64,000 nucleotides of DNA, from the NCBI RefSeq assembly GCF_007992495.1, contig NZ_BKAJ01000048.1, positions 1 through 64,000 of the forward strand, written 5' to 3'. Below, one piece after another: positions 17,487 through 26,990 of this stretch. This DNA is from Reyranella soli (lineage in GTDB: Bacteria; Pseudomonadota; Alphaproteobacteria; Reyranellales; Reyranellaceae). Below the pieces are notes generated by a model that was not told the DNA's origin, did not search any database, and saw only the letters and a list, made by a program, of their open reading frames with translations. Position numbers and translations under genes: made by a program. Each line of letters opens with the position of its first letter. The stretch's first letter is position 1.

Positions 17487-18497
17487 TTGCTCCTCTTCCT
17501 GATCCGCCGTCTGCTTCTGGCCATCCCGGCCCTGCTCGGGCTGATGGTGCTCACCTTCGTGCTGGTGCGCGTGGTGCCGGCCGACCCCGCCACCACGCTC
17601 GCGGGCGAAACCGCGACTCCGCAGCAGGTCCAGGAGATTCGGCGCAAGTACGGCTTCGACCGGCCGCTCTACGAGCAGTTCGCCATCTATGTCGGCCAGG
17701 TCGCGTCGGGCGACCTCGGCAACTCAGTGTTCTCGAACCGGCCGGTGATGGATGACGTGCGCCGTACCCTGCCCGCCACGCTCGAACTGATCTTCGTCTC
17801 GCTGCTGCTGGCGACGCTGATCGGCATCCCGCTCGGCACGCTGTCGGCCGTTCACCACAACGGCCTGCTCGACCATGTCGTGCGCGTCGTCACTGTGGGC
17901 GGGCTCGCCGTGGCGTCGTTCTGGTTCGCCATCATGCTGCAGCTCCTGTTCTCGATGGAGCTCGAATGGCTGCCCTTGCGCGGCCGCATCGGGGTGAATA
18001 TCGGCGCACCGCCCAGCGTGACCGGGTTCTTCCTGGTCGATTCGCTGCTGGCCGGGCGTTGGGACCAGTTCGTCAGCAGCCTGCGGCACATCGCGTTGCC
18101 GGCGATCACGCTTGCCGTACCGGCACTCGCCACCATCGCCCGCTTCGCCCGTGTCGGCGTGCTCGACACCATGCAGCGCGACTTCGTGCAGTACGAGACC
18201 GCTGTCGGTTATCCGAGGCACCGCATCGTCTGGATCTACGTCCTGCGCAATTCGGTGATCGCCGCCGTCACGCAGATCGGGCTCCTGTTCGGCGCCCTGG
18301 TGTCAAGCGCGGTCGCGGTCGAGGCGATCTTCGACTGGCCCGGCCTCGGCAGCTACGCCGTGCAGGCGATCCTGAGCAGCGACTACAAGGCGGTGCTGGC
18401 GGTGACTCTCGTTGTCGGCGTGATCTACGCCGTGATCAACATCCTGGTCGACCTGGTGCACGGCCTGCTCGATCCGCGCGTCGCCGAGCAGCTATGA
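17487..18497 (+). CDS. ABC transporter permease, DppB/OppB type
   Basis: A 336-residue inner-membrane permease. It opens LLFLIRRLLLAIPALLGL, has DppB-type VVPADPATTLAGE and YGFDRPLYEQF segments, and the EAA-type loop near YETAVGYPRHRIVWIYVLRN contacts the ATPase. The only in-frame start before the first helix is TTG at 17487; the frame closes at a TAG at 17445. SD is weak, in keeping with a subunit made in lower amount than the binding protein. Its stop overlaps the next permease start (ATGA). Confidence 0.9.
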   Translation: MLLFLIRRLLLAIPALLGLMVLTFVLVRVVPADPATTLAGETATPQQVQEIRRKYGFDRPLYEQFAIYVGQVASGDLGNSVFSNRPVMDDVRRTLPATLELIFVSLLLATLIGIPLGTLSAVHHNGLLDHVVRVVTVGGLAVASFWFAIMLQLLFSMELEWLPLRGRIGVNIGAPPSVTGFFLVDSLLAGRWDQFVSSLRHIALPAITLAVPALATIARFARVGVLDTMQRDFVQYETAVGYPRHRIVWIYVLRNSVIAAVTQIGLLFGALVSSAVAVEAIFDWPGLGSYAVQAILSSDYKAVLAVTLVVGVIYAVINILVDLVHGLLDPRVAEQL

Positions 18498-19336
18498 GGC
18501 TGATAGCGCTGAAATTCCTGCGCGATGTGCCGGCGGTGATGGGTCTCGCCATCGTGCTGTTCGGCCTGTTCGTGGCGGTGTTCGCTACCGAACTCGCGCC
18601 CCATCCCGAGGCCGCCTTCCAGTCGAACCTGCTGGCGCGCTTCAAGCCGCCGTCGGCGGAGTTCTGGTTCGGCACCGACAATCTCGGCCGCGACATCTTC
18701 AGCCGCGTCGTGCTGGGCACGCAGAGCGCCTTCGTCATCGCGCTGACCGTGGTCGGCTCGGCGATGCTGATCGGCGTGCCGTTGGGGCTGTTCGCCGGCT
18801 ACCTCGGCGGCTGGCGCAGCGAGCTCATCATGCGCGTCACCGACGTGGTGCTGGCCGTGCCGCAGCTCATCCTGGCGCTCGCGTTGGCGCAGCTCATGAA
18901 GCCCGGCCTCAGCACGGCCATGCTGGCGCTCGCCCTGACCTACTGGCCGTTCTTCACCCGCACCGTCTACGCCGAGACGCGCCGCCTCAGGACCTCGCTG
19001 TTCGTCGAGGCCCTGCAGGGCGTCGGCGCCTCCACCGTGCGCATCGTGTTCCTGCATATCCTGCCCAACGCCGCCTCGCCCATCATCGTGCGCGCCACGA
19101 TCGGCATGGGCTTCACCATCCTGACCGCGGCCGTGCTGGGTTTCCTCGGGGTCGGCGCCACGCCGCCCGATCCCGACTGGGGCCTCGCCATCGCCGAAAG
19201 CCGCAAGTTCCTGCCCGAGACCTGGTGGTTCGCCACCTTCCCCGGCCTGGCCATCCTGATCGCCGTGCTGGGCTTCAACCTGCTGGGTGACGGCTTGCGC
19301 GACCTGGTCGATCCCCGCCTGAGGCGCTCGCGATGA
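18494..19336 (+). CDS. ABC transporter permease, DppC/OppC type
   Basis: A 280-residue permease of the DppC group, shown by FWFGTDNLGRDIFSRVVLGTQ (around residues 55-75), the EAA loop ALQGVGASTVRIVFLHILPN and the GFLGVGATPPDPDWGLAIAE signature. The start ATG at 18494 overlaps the upstream stop by four bases, and its own stop overlaps the first ATPase start in the same way. It pairs with the DppB-type subunit to form the translocation channel. Confidence 0.92.
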   Translation: MRLIALKFLRDVPAVMGLAIVLFGLFVAVFATELAPHPEAAFQSNLLARFKPPSAEFWFGTDNLGRDIFSRVVLGTQSAFVIALTVVGSAMLIGVPLGLFAGYLGGWRSELIMRVTDVVLAVPQLILALALAQLMKPGLSTAMLALALTYWPFFTRTVYAETRRLRTSLFVEALQGVGASTVRIVFLHILPNAASPIIVRATIGMGFTILTAAVLGFLGVGATPPDPDWGLAIAESRKFLPETWWFATFPGLAILIAVLGFNLLGDGLRDLVDPRLRRSR

Positions 19337-20322
19337 ACGACGCGCTGCTGAAAGTCTCAAACCTCGCCGTGTCGATCAGGGGCGACGAAGGCATCGCGCG
19401 CATCCTCGATCGCGTCGACCTGGAAATTCCGCGCGGCCGCATCGTCGGCGTCGTGGGCGAATCGGGCTGCGGGAAGTCGACCCTGATCAAGGCCATCTTG
19501 GGCGTCCTGCCGACGCGCGCGCGCATCGATGCCGGCGAGATTGTGTTCGAAGGTCGCGATCTCGCGAAGCTGCCGCCCGACGTGCTGGCGCGCGAGGTCC
19601 GCGGCGCCGCCATCGGCTTCATTCCTCAGGATCCGTTCCTTGCCCTCAATCCGGTGTTCCGCGTCGGCACCCAGATGCTCGAGACCATGCGCTGGCACGC
19701 GCCGCCGCAGTGGAAGGGGCGCCATCGCGAACGCCTGGTCGAGCTTTTGCGCGCGGTGCAGGTGCCCGATCCGGAGCGCGCCCTCGAACGCTATCCGCAC
19801 GAATTCTCTGGCGGCCAGCGTCAGCGGCTGCTGATCGCTGCCGCCCTGTCGTGCCAGCCGAGGCTTTTAATCGCCGACGAGCCGACGACGGCGCTCGACG
19901 TCACGACGCAGCAGCAGGTGCTGATGCTGCTGCGCAATCTGGTCGCCGAATTCGACCTCTCGATGCTGTTCGTGACCCACGATTTCGGCGTCGTCGCCCA
20001 GCTCTGCGACGAGGTGAGCGTGATCTATGCCGGCCAGACCGTCGAGGCCGCGCCGACGCGGCGACTGATCAACGAGGCTGCCCATCCCTATGCCCGCCTG
20101 CTGCTGGCCTGCCACCCCGATCGCGCGACCGATCTCGGCGGCATCCCGGGCAGCGTGCCGAGCCCGTTCGCGCCGCCACAAGGCTGCCGCTTCCACCCGC
20201 GCTGCCCGATCGCCGTCGCAGACTGCGCCAGTGCGCGGCCCATCATCGAACAAACGTCGGAGCGCCACGACGTGGCCTGCCCTCGTTACCGCCTTCCCCT
20301 CCCGCAGGGCGCCACGCCATGA
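19333..20322 (+). CDS. Oligopeptide ABC transporter ATP-binding protein, DppD/OppD type
   Basis: A 329-residue ABC ATPase with Walker A GESGCGKSTLIKA (residues ~38-50), the signature FSGGQRQRLLIA, Walker B LLIADEPTTALD and the switch His in FVTHDFG. The C-terminal oligopeptide-transporter extension has the GCRFHPRCPIAVADCA cysteine cluster seen in DppD/OppD, some of which bind an iron-sulfur cluster. ATGA overlaps at both ends tie it to the permease and to the partner ATPase. Confidence 0.94.
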   Translation: MNDALLKVSNLAVSIRGDEGIARILDRVDLEIPRGRIVGVVGESGCGKSTLIKAILGVLPTRARIDAGEIVFEGRDLAKLPPDVLAREVRGAAIGFIPQDPFLALNPVFRVGTQMLETMRWHAPPQWKGRHRERLVELLRAVQVPDPERALERYPHEFSGGQRQRLLIAAALSCQPRLLIADEPTTALDVTTQQQVLMLLRNLVAEFDLSMLFVTHDFGVVAQLCDEVSVIYAGQTVEAAPTRRLINEAAHPYARLLLACHPDRATDLGGIPGSVPSPFAPPQGCRFHPRCPIAVADCASARPIIEQTSERHDVACPRYRLPLPQGATP

Positions 20323-21305
20323 CCGCCGCGCGCGACGTGCTCCTCGAAACGCGCAGCCTCGCGACCGTGCTCGGTCAGTCCCGACCTTTGATCGGCCGAC
20401 ACAGCGCCGGCGTGCGCGCCGTCGATGGCGTCGATCTCCAGGTCAGGAGCGGCGAGATCCTGGGGCTGGTCGGCGAAAGCGGCTGCGGGAAGTCGACCCT
20501 GGCCAGAACCCTGCTCGGCGTGCAGCGCGAGAGCGCGGGCGACATCATCCTTGAAGGTCGCGCCGTCGGCGGCCTGGCGCCCATCGAAGCCCGGCGCGTG
20601 CGCAGCGACATCCAGTACGTCCATCAGGATCCCGGCGCCGCGCTCGATCCCTGGTGGTCGATCGGCCGTTCGCTCGAAGAGGGCCTGAAAATCCGCGGCA
20701 ACCGCTCGGCCGCCGACCGGCAGGTGCGCATGCGTCGCGCGCTCGCCGAGGTCGGCCTCGATCCGGCGACGTCCGGCCGCTATCCGCACGAGCTGTCGGG
20801 CGGCCAGCTGCGTCGTGTCGGCATTGCCCGCATCCTGGTGCTTGAGCCGAGGTTGGTGATCCTGGACGAGCCCACCGCCGGCCTCGACCTGTCGGTGCAG
20901 GCGACGGTGCTGCGCCTGCTGCGTGACCTGCAGGCGCGGCTCGGTCTCACCTATCTCTTCATCAGCCACGACCTCTCGGTCGTGCGCCGGCTGTGCGATC
21001 GCGTGGCCATCATGTACCTCGGCCGCATCGTCGAGATCGCGCCGACCGACGAAGTGTTCAGCATGCCGCGCCATCCCTACACCCGCGCCCTACTCGCGGC
21101 CTCGCCGCGGCTCGACAGCGAACTGGTGCAGAACGCGCCGGTGCTGGGCGAGCCGCCCAAGCCGGGCGCCGTTCCGGCGGGCTGTGCGTTCCATCCGCGC
21201 TGCCCGGCCGCCGAGCTGCAATGCGCGCTGAGTCGCCCCGAGCCCGAGCCGGCAACGACCGGCCATCTGGTAAGCTGCCTGCGCTGGCGCGAGCTTCCCC
21301 CGTAA
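20319..21305 (+). CDS. Oligopeptide ABC transporter ATP-binding protein, DppF/OppF type
   Basis: A 328-residue partner ATPase. Walker A is GESGCGKSTLART, the Q loop YVHQDPGAALDPWWSIG, the signature LSGGQLRRVGIA, Walker B LVILDEPTAGLDLSVQ, and the H loop FISHDLS; the C-terminus again has a GCAFHPRCPAAELQC cluster. It is shifted in frame within a longer open frame but the ATG at 20319, overlapping the previous stop, aligns with the family start. It completes a five-subunit importer. Confidence 0.94.
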   Translation: MTAARDVLLETRSLATVLGQSRPLIGRHSAGVRAVDGVDLQVRSGEILGLVGESGCGKSTLARTLLGVQRESAGDIILEGRAVGGLAPIEARRVRSDIQYVHQDPGAALDPWWSIGRSLEEGLKIRGNRSAADRQVRMRRALAEVGLDPATSGRYPHELSGGQLRRVGIARILVLEPRLVILDEPTAGLDLSVQATVLRLLRDLQARLGLTYLFISHDLSVVRRLCDRVAIMYLGRIVEIAPTDEVFSMPRHPYTRALLAASPRLDSELVQNAPVLGEPPKPGAVPAGCAFHPRCPAAELQCALSRPEPEPATTGHLVSCLRWRELPP

Positions 21306-21322
21306 CCGAACTCTGGCGTGAC

Positions 21323-22480
21323 ATGACCGACTCCCCCGCCCGTTCCAACATTCCCACCTTCGACAGCGAGGAGATCCTGGCCGGCATCCGCCGCTGGGTC
21401 GAAATCGAGACGCCGAGCCACGACGGCGTCGCGGTCAACCGCCTGGTCGACGTGGTCGAGAGCGACCTGGCGCGGATCGGCGCGCCGACCAAGCGCACGC
21501 CGGGACGCGACGGCTTCGGCGACATCCTCGAAGCGCGCGCACCGTGGGGCGACGAGGACGAGCCCGGCATCCTGATCATGGGCCATCTCGACACGGTCCA
21601 TCCGGTCGGCGCGCTGGCGACCACCCACGTGTTCCGCCGCGAAGGCGATGCGGTGTTCGGGCCGGGCATCTACGACATGAAGGCCGGCTCCTACATGGGC
21701 TTCTATGCCCTGCAACATTTCGTCCGCGAAGGCCGGCGCACCAAGCTGCCGGTGCGCGTGCTCTATATCCCCGAGGAGGAGGTCGGCAGCCCGACCAGCC
21801 GCGCCGCCATCGAGGCCGCCGCGCTGAAGTCGAAGTACGTGCTGGTCATGGAGCCGGCGCGTGACGGCGGCAAGTGCGTGACGGCGCGCAAGGGATGGGG
21901 CCGCTTCGACATGACCATCACCGGCCGTGCCTCGCATGCCGGCTCGCGGCCGCAGGACGGCCGCAGCGCGCTGCGCGAGCTCGCGCGCCAGATCCTCGAT
22001 CTCGAAGCGATGACCGACTACGACAAAGGCATCTCGGTCGTGGTCGGCATGGCAAGCGGCGGCAGCGCGCCCAACGTGGTGCCGGCGCTTGCCACCGCCA
22101 CCATCGACCTGCGCGTGCCGCCCGGCATTGACGTCGATGCCGTCGTCAACCGAGTGCTGCAGCGCACGCCGTTCGATCCCGACTGCCGCGTCGAGGTGAC
22201 GGGCGGTATCAACCGGCCGCCCTACGAGAAGAACGCCGGCATCACCGCCTTGTTCGAGCACGCCAAGGCGTGCGCCGCCGAGATCGGCTTTGTGCTGGAA
22301 GACACGCCGCTCACCGGGGGCGTCAGCGACGGCAACTTTCCCGCCGCGCTGGGCATCCCGACTCTCGATGGGCTGGGCGCCGACGGCCGCGGCGCCCACG
22401 CGCTCGACGAACAGATCAGCTACGCCTCGCTGGTGCCGCGCGCCCAGCTCCTGGTGCGGATGCTCGAAACGCTGACCTGA
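21323..22480 (+). CDS. M20 family metallopeptidase (glutamate carboxypeptidase-like)
   Basis: A 385-residue di-zinc M20 hydrolase. All expected ligands and catalytic residues are visible: MGHLDTVHP, the bridging Asp in GIYDMKAG, the Glu pair in PEEEVGSP, MEPARDG, and the late His in GAHALDE, with a dimerisation domain between (TITGRASHAGSRPQDG). It resembles carboxypeptidase G2 and would release an amino acid from a peptide or N-acyl amide. It begins 17 bases after the ABC ATPase, so it probably processes the imported ligand. No signal peptide, so cytoplasmic. Confidence 0.9.
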   Translation: MTDSPARSNIPTFDSEEILAGIRRWVEIETPSHDGVAVNRLVDVVESDLARIGAPTKRTPGRDGFGDILEARAPWGDEDEPGILIMGHLDTVHPVGALATTHVFRREGDAVFGPGIYDMKAGSYMGFYALQHFVREGRRTKLPVRVLYIPEEEVGSPTSRAAIEAAALKSKYVLVMEPARDGGKCVTARKGWGRFDMTITGRASHAGSRPQDGRSALRELARQILDLEAMTDYDKGISVVVGMASGGSAPNVVPALATATIDLRVPPGIDVDAVVNRVLQRTPFDPDCRVEVTGGINRPPYEKNAGITALFEHAKACAAEIGFVLEDTPLTGGVSDGNFPAALGIPTLDGLGADGRGAHALDEQISYASLVPRAQLLVRMLETLT

Positions 22481-22534
22481 CGCGGCGCTACAACCAAGAA
22501 AGCACGCCGCGTTGGGCGCGCGAGGGGGAGGACT

Positions 22535-25500
22535 ATGAGACAGGCGCGTCAATACGGGCTCAGTGCGGCGTTCGCGCTGGCCACGGGATCGCTGATCCAT
22601 GCCGCGCCGGCGGGTGCACAAACCGCCACGGCCTGCGTCACCGCCGCATGCACCACCACCCAGCAGAACCAGCTGACGTCACTCCTGTCGCCCTTCACGA
22701 CCCTGGTCGGGACAAACGCCTTGTCTGCCAGCTTCCAGACCCAGACCAGCCTTTACCAGAGCCCGACCTACAACCAGCAACTCCAGGCGGCGGCGAACGC
22801 CAACCTCGCGGCCGTGCTGACCCAGATCTGGCAACCCTACAACAACCCCTCGTCGCTGGATGCCAACGTCCTGGCCGCTCTTGGCAACAGCAGCGTGATG
22901 ACCGCCGTCAACAACGCCTTCCAGGTCCCCAACATCTCCTCCCAGGCGACGTTCCTGAAGAGCTACACCGGCTTCACCACGTACCAGAGCTTCGGACAGT
23001 CGGGCCCCTACAATCTCGCCAACATCGATCCGCACCCCTTCCAGACCAACGCGGTCATCTGGGGAAACCAGTGGACCAATGCCACGGTCCCTTGTCCCGC
23101 GGGCACGGCGGCCGCCAACTGTCCGGCGGCGGTGCAAACCGCCAACTGGGAGTCGGATTCGGCAAAGTCGACGTCGGGGTCCTTCCCCAGTGCACACATG
23201 ATGGGCAGCAGCCTCGCCGCCCTGACCTATGCCGTCATGATGCCGGAGGCCTATCAGGACCTGATGGTGTCGGCCCAGCTGTTCGGCCTCAGCCGCAACT
23301 TCATCGGCGTGCACTATCCGACCGACATCATCGGCGGTCGCATCGCGGCCTACTACACGATGGTCCAGGTGCTGGCGAACAACCAATCCTTCGTCACCGG
23401 CGACTATCAGGCCCTGCTGCAGTCGACGGCGGCCACGCTGCGCGGAGCGATCGCAGGCGGCGTGCCCGTACCCTATGCGACCTGCGCCACCAACGTGGCG
23501 ACCTGCATCGCCAACGGAACCTTCCCGACGGCGGCGCAGTTCACCGCCGCCAGCCAGGCCTATGCCGCGCTGACCAACTACGGCCTGCCTACCACCGGCC
23601 CGACCAATCTCGCGCCGGTCGTCCCCACCAATGCCGAGCTGCTGATCGCCTCGCGCTTCCCTTATCTCTCGGCGAGCCAGCGGCGGGACGTGCTGGCGAG
23701 CACCGAGCTGCCGTCGGGCGCACCGCTCGACGACGGCTCCGGCTGGGAGCGGCTCAACCTGTTCGCCGCCGCGGGCGGCTACGGCGCCTTCACCTCCAAC
23801 GTCACGGTGACGATGGATGCCTCCAAGGGTGGCTTCCACGCCATCGACATGTGGAGCAACAACATCAGCGGCCCGGGCAGCCTCACCAAGCTCGGCACGG
23901 GCATCCTGGTGCTCGGCGGCAACAACACCTACACCGGCGGCACCATCGTCGGCGGCGGCACCCTGGCGCTGAGCGGCACCCTGATCGGCAACCTCACCAC
24001 CTTGCCGGGCGCCACCTTCGTGACGGGCGGCGGCTATGCGGTCTCGCCCGGCGCGACGCTCAACAACGCCGGTACCTTCCAGTCGGTCAATGCCTCGCTG
24101 CTGAACCAGGGCACGATCGTCAATAACGGCACGATGCTGAGCAGCATCAGCAACGCCGGCAGCTTCGCCAACAACGGCGTGGTGACCGGCTCGATCGTGA
24201 ATGCAGGCTTGCTCTCCGGCACCGGCACGATCGTCGGCAACGTGGCCAACTTCGGCGCGCTGGCGCCGGGCAACTCGATCGGCACCATGACGGTGAACGG
24301 CAGCCTGGCGCAGAACGGTGGCACCTATCAGGTCGAAACCAGTGCAGTGGGCCAGAGCGACCGCATCAACGTGACGGGAACGCCGGGCACCGCTTCCCTC
24401 AATGGCACGGTCAGCGTCGTCGGCGCCTCGGGCGTGCAGGCGCCACGCACGACCTACACCATCCTCAATGCCACCGGCGGCGTTGCCGGCACCTTCGCGT
24501 CGGCCAACAGCCTCTATCCGTTCCTGCTGCCGTCGCTCAGCTACGACGCCAACAACGTCTATCTGACCCTGCAGGTGGGCGGCTTCGCCGCAGCGGGTCA
24601 GACGGCGACGCAACAGACCGTCGGCCGGGTGCTCGACGCCAACGTCTTCACCGCGACCGGCGATTTCGCAACGGTGCTGGGCACCATGGCCACCAACACC
24701 CAGTCGCCGGCGCTGGCACAGGCGACGCTGACGTCGCTGAGCGGCCAGAACTACTCGAGCTTCTCGAGCACCCTGGTGCAGGGCGCCCTGCTCTTCATGA
24801 ACAACTTCGCCAACCAGACGAGCGGCGGCGGCAGCCCGGCCAGCAATCGCGTCGCCCTGGCCGAAGCGTGCGATGTCGCCTGCGACGTGAGCCCGCCGGC
24901 CGCCTGGGGAGCGTGGGGTGGCGCGCTGGGCGGCCTCGGCACGATCGGCGCCAACGCGGGTACAGGCGCGGTCACCTATAGCGTCGGCGGCTTCGCGGCC
25001 GGTTTGGATCGCGTGGTCGCACCCGGCCTCAGTGTCGGCGTGACGGCGGGCTACACCGCCGGCACGCAGTGGACTTCGGGCTTCAGCGGCAACGGCACCA
25101 CCGACACCTTTCTCGCCGGCCTCTATGGCGGCTATCGGCAGGACAAGGTCTATGCCGACGCCGTGCTCGGCTACGCCTACAGCTACAATCAGATGTGGCG
25201 GCAAATCTTCATCCCCGGCCTGCAGCCGCGCACCGCGCAGGGCAGCGCCGGGGCGAATCAGTGGTACGGTCAGATCGAGGGCGGCTACCGCTTCGATATC
25301 GGCACCCCGGCCGACGCCGCCGTCACGCCGTTCGCCCGGCTCCAGGGTTACACCGGCGCGATGAACGGCTTCACCGAGAACGGGGCACAGTCGCTCAATC
25401 TTACCGTGGCGGGCCAGACGACGAACTCGCTGCGGTCGGTGCTCGGTGCCCAGCTCGGCGCCGCGATCGACCTCGGCTGGCGCGAGAAGCTCGCGCTGCA

Positions 25501-25747
25501 GCTGCGGCTGGGCTGGAGCCACGAGTATGCCGACACGGCGAGGCCGGTGACGGCGACCCTGGCGGGCGCGCCGCTCATGCCGTTCACGACCTACGGCATT
25601 TCGCCGACGCGCGACGGTGCGGTGGTGGGCTTTTCGGCCAACACCGCGATTGCCGACGGGACGTCGGCCTATCTCCGCTACGAGGGCAACATCGCGGGCC
25701 AGGACAGCGCGCATGCGCTCACCGCCGGCGTGCGCATGAGCTGGTAG
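22535..25747 (+). CDS. Autotransporter with PAP2-type acid phosphatase passenger
   Basis: A 1070-residue type Va secretion protein. It has a signal peptide (residues 1-~29), then a passenger with PAP2 phosphatase motifs: SGSFPSAH at 214-221 (usual PSGH, here PSAH) and SRNFIGVHYPTD at 253-264 (R254, catalytic H260, D264). The first PAP2 motif, KX6RP, is not clear. After residue ~440 comes a passenger-associated repeat (GTGILVLGGNNTYTGG) and a beta-helix-like Asn/Gly-rich stretch, then a C-terminal beta-barrel from ~800 ending in aromatic MSW. It probably displays or releases a phosphatase at the cell surface. The SD is GGGGGAGG. It is monocistronic. Confidence 0.88.
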   Translation: MRQARQYGLSAAFALATGSLIHAAPAGAQTATACVTAACTTTQQNQLTSLLSPFTTLVGTNALSASFQTQTSLYQSPTYNQQLQAAANANLAAVLTQIWQPYNNPSSLDANVLAALGNSSVMTAVNNAFQVPNISSQATFLKSYTGFTTYQSFGQSGPYNLANIDPHPFQTNAVIWGNQWTNATVPCPAGTAAANCPAAVQTANWESDSAKSTSGSFPSAHMMGSSLAALTYAVMMPEAYQDLMVSAQLFGLSRNFIGVHYPTDIIGGRIAAYYTMVQVLANNQSFVTGDYQALLQSTAATLRGAIAGGVPVPYATCATNVATCIANGTFPTAAQFTAASQAYAALTNYGLPTTGPTNLAPVVPTNAELLIASRFPYLSASQRRDVLASTELPSGAPLDDGSGWERLNLFAAAGGYGAFTSNVTVTMDASKGGFHAIDMWSNNISGPGSLTKLGTGILVLGGNNTYTGGTIVGGGTLALSGTLIGNLTTLPGATFVTGGGYAVSPGATLNNAGTFQSVNASLLNQGTIVNNGTMLSSISNAGSFANNGVVTGSIVNAGLLSGTGTIVGNVANFGALAPGNSIGTMTVNGSLAQNGGTYQVETSAVGQSDRINVTGTPGTASLNGTVSVVGASGVQAPRTTYTILNATGGVAGTFASANSLYPFLLPSLSYDANNVYLTLQVGGFAAAGQTATQQTVGRVLDANVFTATGDFATVLGTMATNTQSPALAQATLTSLSGQNYSSFSSTLVQGALLFMNNFANQTSGGGSPASNRVALAEACDVACDVSPPAAWGAWGGALGGLGTIGANAGTGAVTYSVGGFAAGLDRVVAPGLSVGVTAGYTAGTQWTSGFSGNGTTDTFLAGLYGGYRQDKVYADAVLGYAYSYNQMWRQIFIPGLQPRTAQGSAGANQWYGQIEGGYRFDIGTPADAAVTPFARLQGYTGAMNGFTENGAQSLNLTVAGQTTNSLRSVLGAQLGAAIDLGWREKLALQLRLGWSHEYADTARPVTATLAGAPLMPFTTYGISPTRDGAVVGFSANTAIADGTSAYLRYEGNIAGQDSAHALTAGVRMSW

Positions 25748-25768
25748 CTGGCCAATTTGTTTTGTAGC

Positions 25769-25779
25769 CAAACAGTTTG
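25769..25779. promoter_or_regulatory. Palindrome upstream of pobA
   Basis: CAAACAGTTTG is a perfect 11-bp dyad in a short AT-rich gap, 17 bases before the pobA start. A wider pair GTAGCC (25764-25769 region) and GGCTAC (25786-25791) flanks it. It is a plausible operator for a pobA regulator; no regulator gene is adjacent. Confidence 0.4.
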
Positions 25780-25795
25780 ATAGTAGGCTACCGCG

Positions 25796-26968
25796 ATGGA
25801 AGAGAGGACCCAGGTCGGCATCATTGGCGCGGGCCCGGCCGGCCTTTTGCTGGCGCGGCTCCTGAAGGTGCATGGCGTGGAGAGCGTCATCGTCGAGGCG
25901 CGCTCGCGGAGCTACGTCGAGAATCGCATCCGCGCCGGCGTGCTCGAGCAGGGCACGGTCGGCCTGCTCGAGGAGGCGGGCGTCGCCGAACGCCTGCACC
26001 GCGAAGGGCTGGTGCATGACGGTGTGGAAATCGGCAGCGGCAGCCGACGCTTTCGCATCGACTTTCGCGAGCTCGTCGGCAAGACAGTCACCGTCTACGG
26101 GCAGACCGAAGTCACCAAGGATCTCATCGCGGCGCGGCTGTCCGGCGACGGCTTGATCGTCTGGGAGGCGTCGGACGTCGTCATTGACGACCCCAACAGC
26201 AATCGCCCGCGCCTGGCTTTCGACGTCGCCGGCAAAAGACGGGAGCTGGTCTGCGACTTCATCGCCGGATGCGACGGCTTCCACGGGGTCAGTCGACCGA
26301 CCCTGCCGGAGTCGATCCGGCAGACCTTTGAGCGCGTCTATCCTTTCGGCTGGGTCGGCATCCTGGCCGACGTGCCGCCCTGCTCACCGGAGCTGATCTA
26401 TGCCAGCCACGACCATGGCTTTGCACTCGCCTCGATGCGGTCGTTGACGCGCAGCCGCTACTACCTGCAATGCGATCTCGACGACAAGATCGAAGAATGG
26501 TCCGACGCGCGGGTATGGGATGAACTCAAGGTGCGGCTGGGTTCGGCGTCACCCAACATCACGACGGGTCCGTCGATCGAAAAGAGCATCGCCCCGCTGC
26601 GCAGCTTCGTCTCGACGCCGATGCAGCATGGCCGCCTGTTCCTGGCGGGCGATGCCGCGCACATCGTGCCGCCGACCGGCGCCAAGGGCCTGAACCTTGC
26701 CGCCTCCGATGTGCACTACCTCTGCCGCGCCCTGGTCGCGCACTACAAGACGAACAACGACGACCTCCTCGCTGCCTACAGCGACACCGCATTGGCGCGC
26801 GTCTGGAAGGCGGAGCGCTTCTCGTGGTGGATGACGATGCTGCTGCACAAGCTGCATGCCCCGCAAAGCTTCGAGCGGCAGATGCAGATCGCCGAGCTCG
26901 ACTATCTCGCTTCCTCGCGTGCCGCCCAGGTCATGCTGGCCGAGAACTACGTCGGCCTGCCGTTCTGA
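25796..26968 (+). CDS. pobA: 4-hydroxybenzoate 3-monooxygenase
   Basis: A 390-residue class A flavoprotein that converts 4-hydroxybenzoate to protocatechuate with NADPH and O2. It has GIIGAGPAG (residues ~8-16) for FAD, the flavin-contacting Arg44 in ENRIRAGVLEQG exactly as in PobA of Pseudomonas, the DG motif in IAGCDGFHGVSR, and GDAAHIVPPTGAKGLN for the FAD ribityl and isoalloxazine. Length is that of characterised enzymes. It is alone on its strand and converges on a Rieske oxygenase. No protocatechuate ring-cleavage genes occur in this window. Confidence 0.94.
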   Translation: MEERTQVGIIGAGPAGLLLARLLKVHGVESVIVEARSRSYVENRIRAGVLEQGTVGLLEEAGVAERLHREGLVHDGVEIGSGSRRFRIDFRELVGKTVTVYGQTEVTKDLIAARLSGDGLIVWEASDVVIDDPNSNRPRLAFDVAGKRRELVCDFIAGCDGFHGVSRPTLPESIRQTFERVYPFGWVGILADVPPCSPELIYASHDHGFALASMRSLTRSRYYLQCDLDDKIEEWSDARVWDELKVRLGSASPNITTGPSIEKSIAPLRSFVSTPMQHGRLFLAGDAAHIVPPTGAKGLNLAASDVHYLCRALVAHYKTNNDDLLAAYSDTALARVWKAERFSWWMTMLLHKLHAPQSFERQMQIAELDYLASSRAAQVMLAENYVGLPF

Positions 26969-26990
26969 CCCGGGCGCTCGCTCAGAGCGC

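Noticed and set aside
22679..26284. 1201-codon open frame on the minus strand opposite the autotransporter
   Set aside because: Composition-driven shadow of the autotransporter and pobA frames; low-complexity Arg/Ala/Gly/His-rich translation, no SD, no domain.
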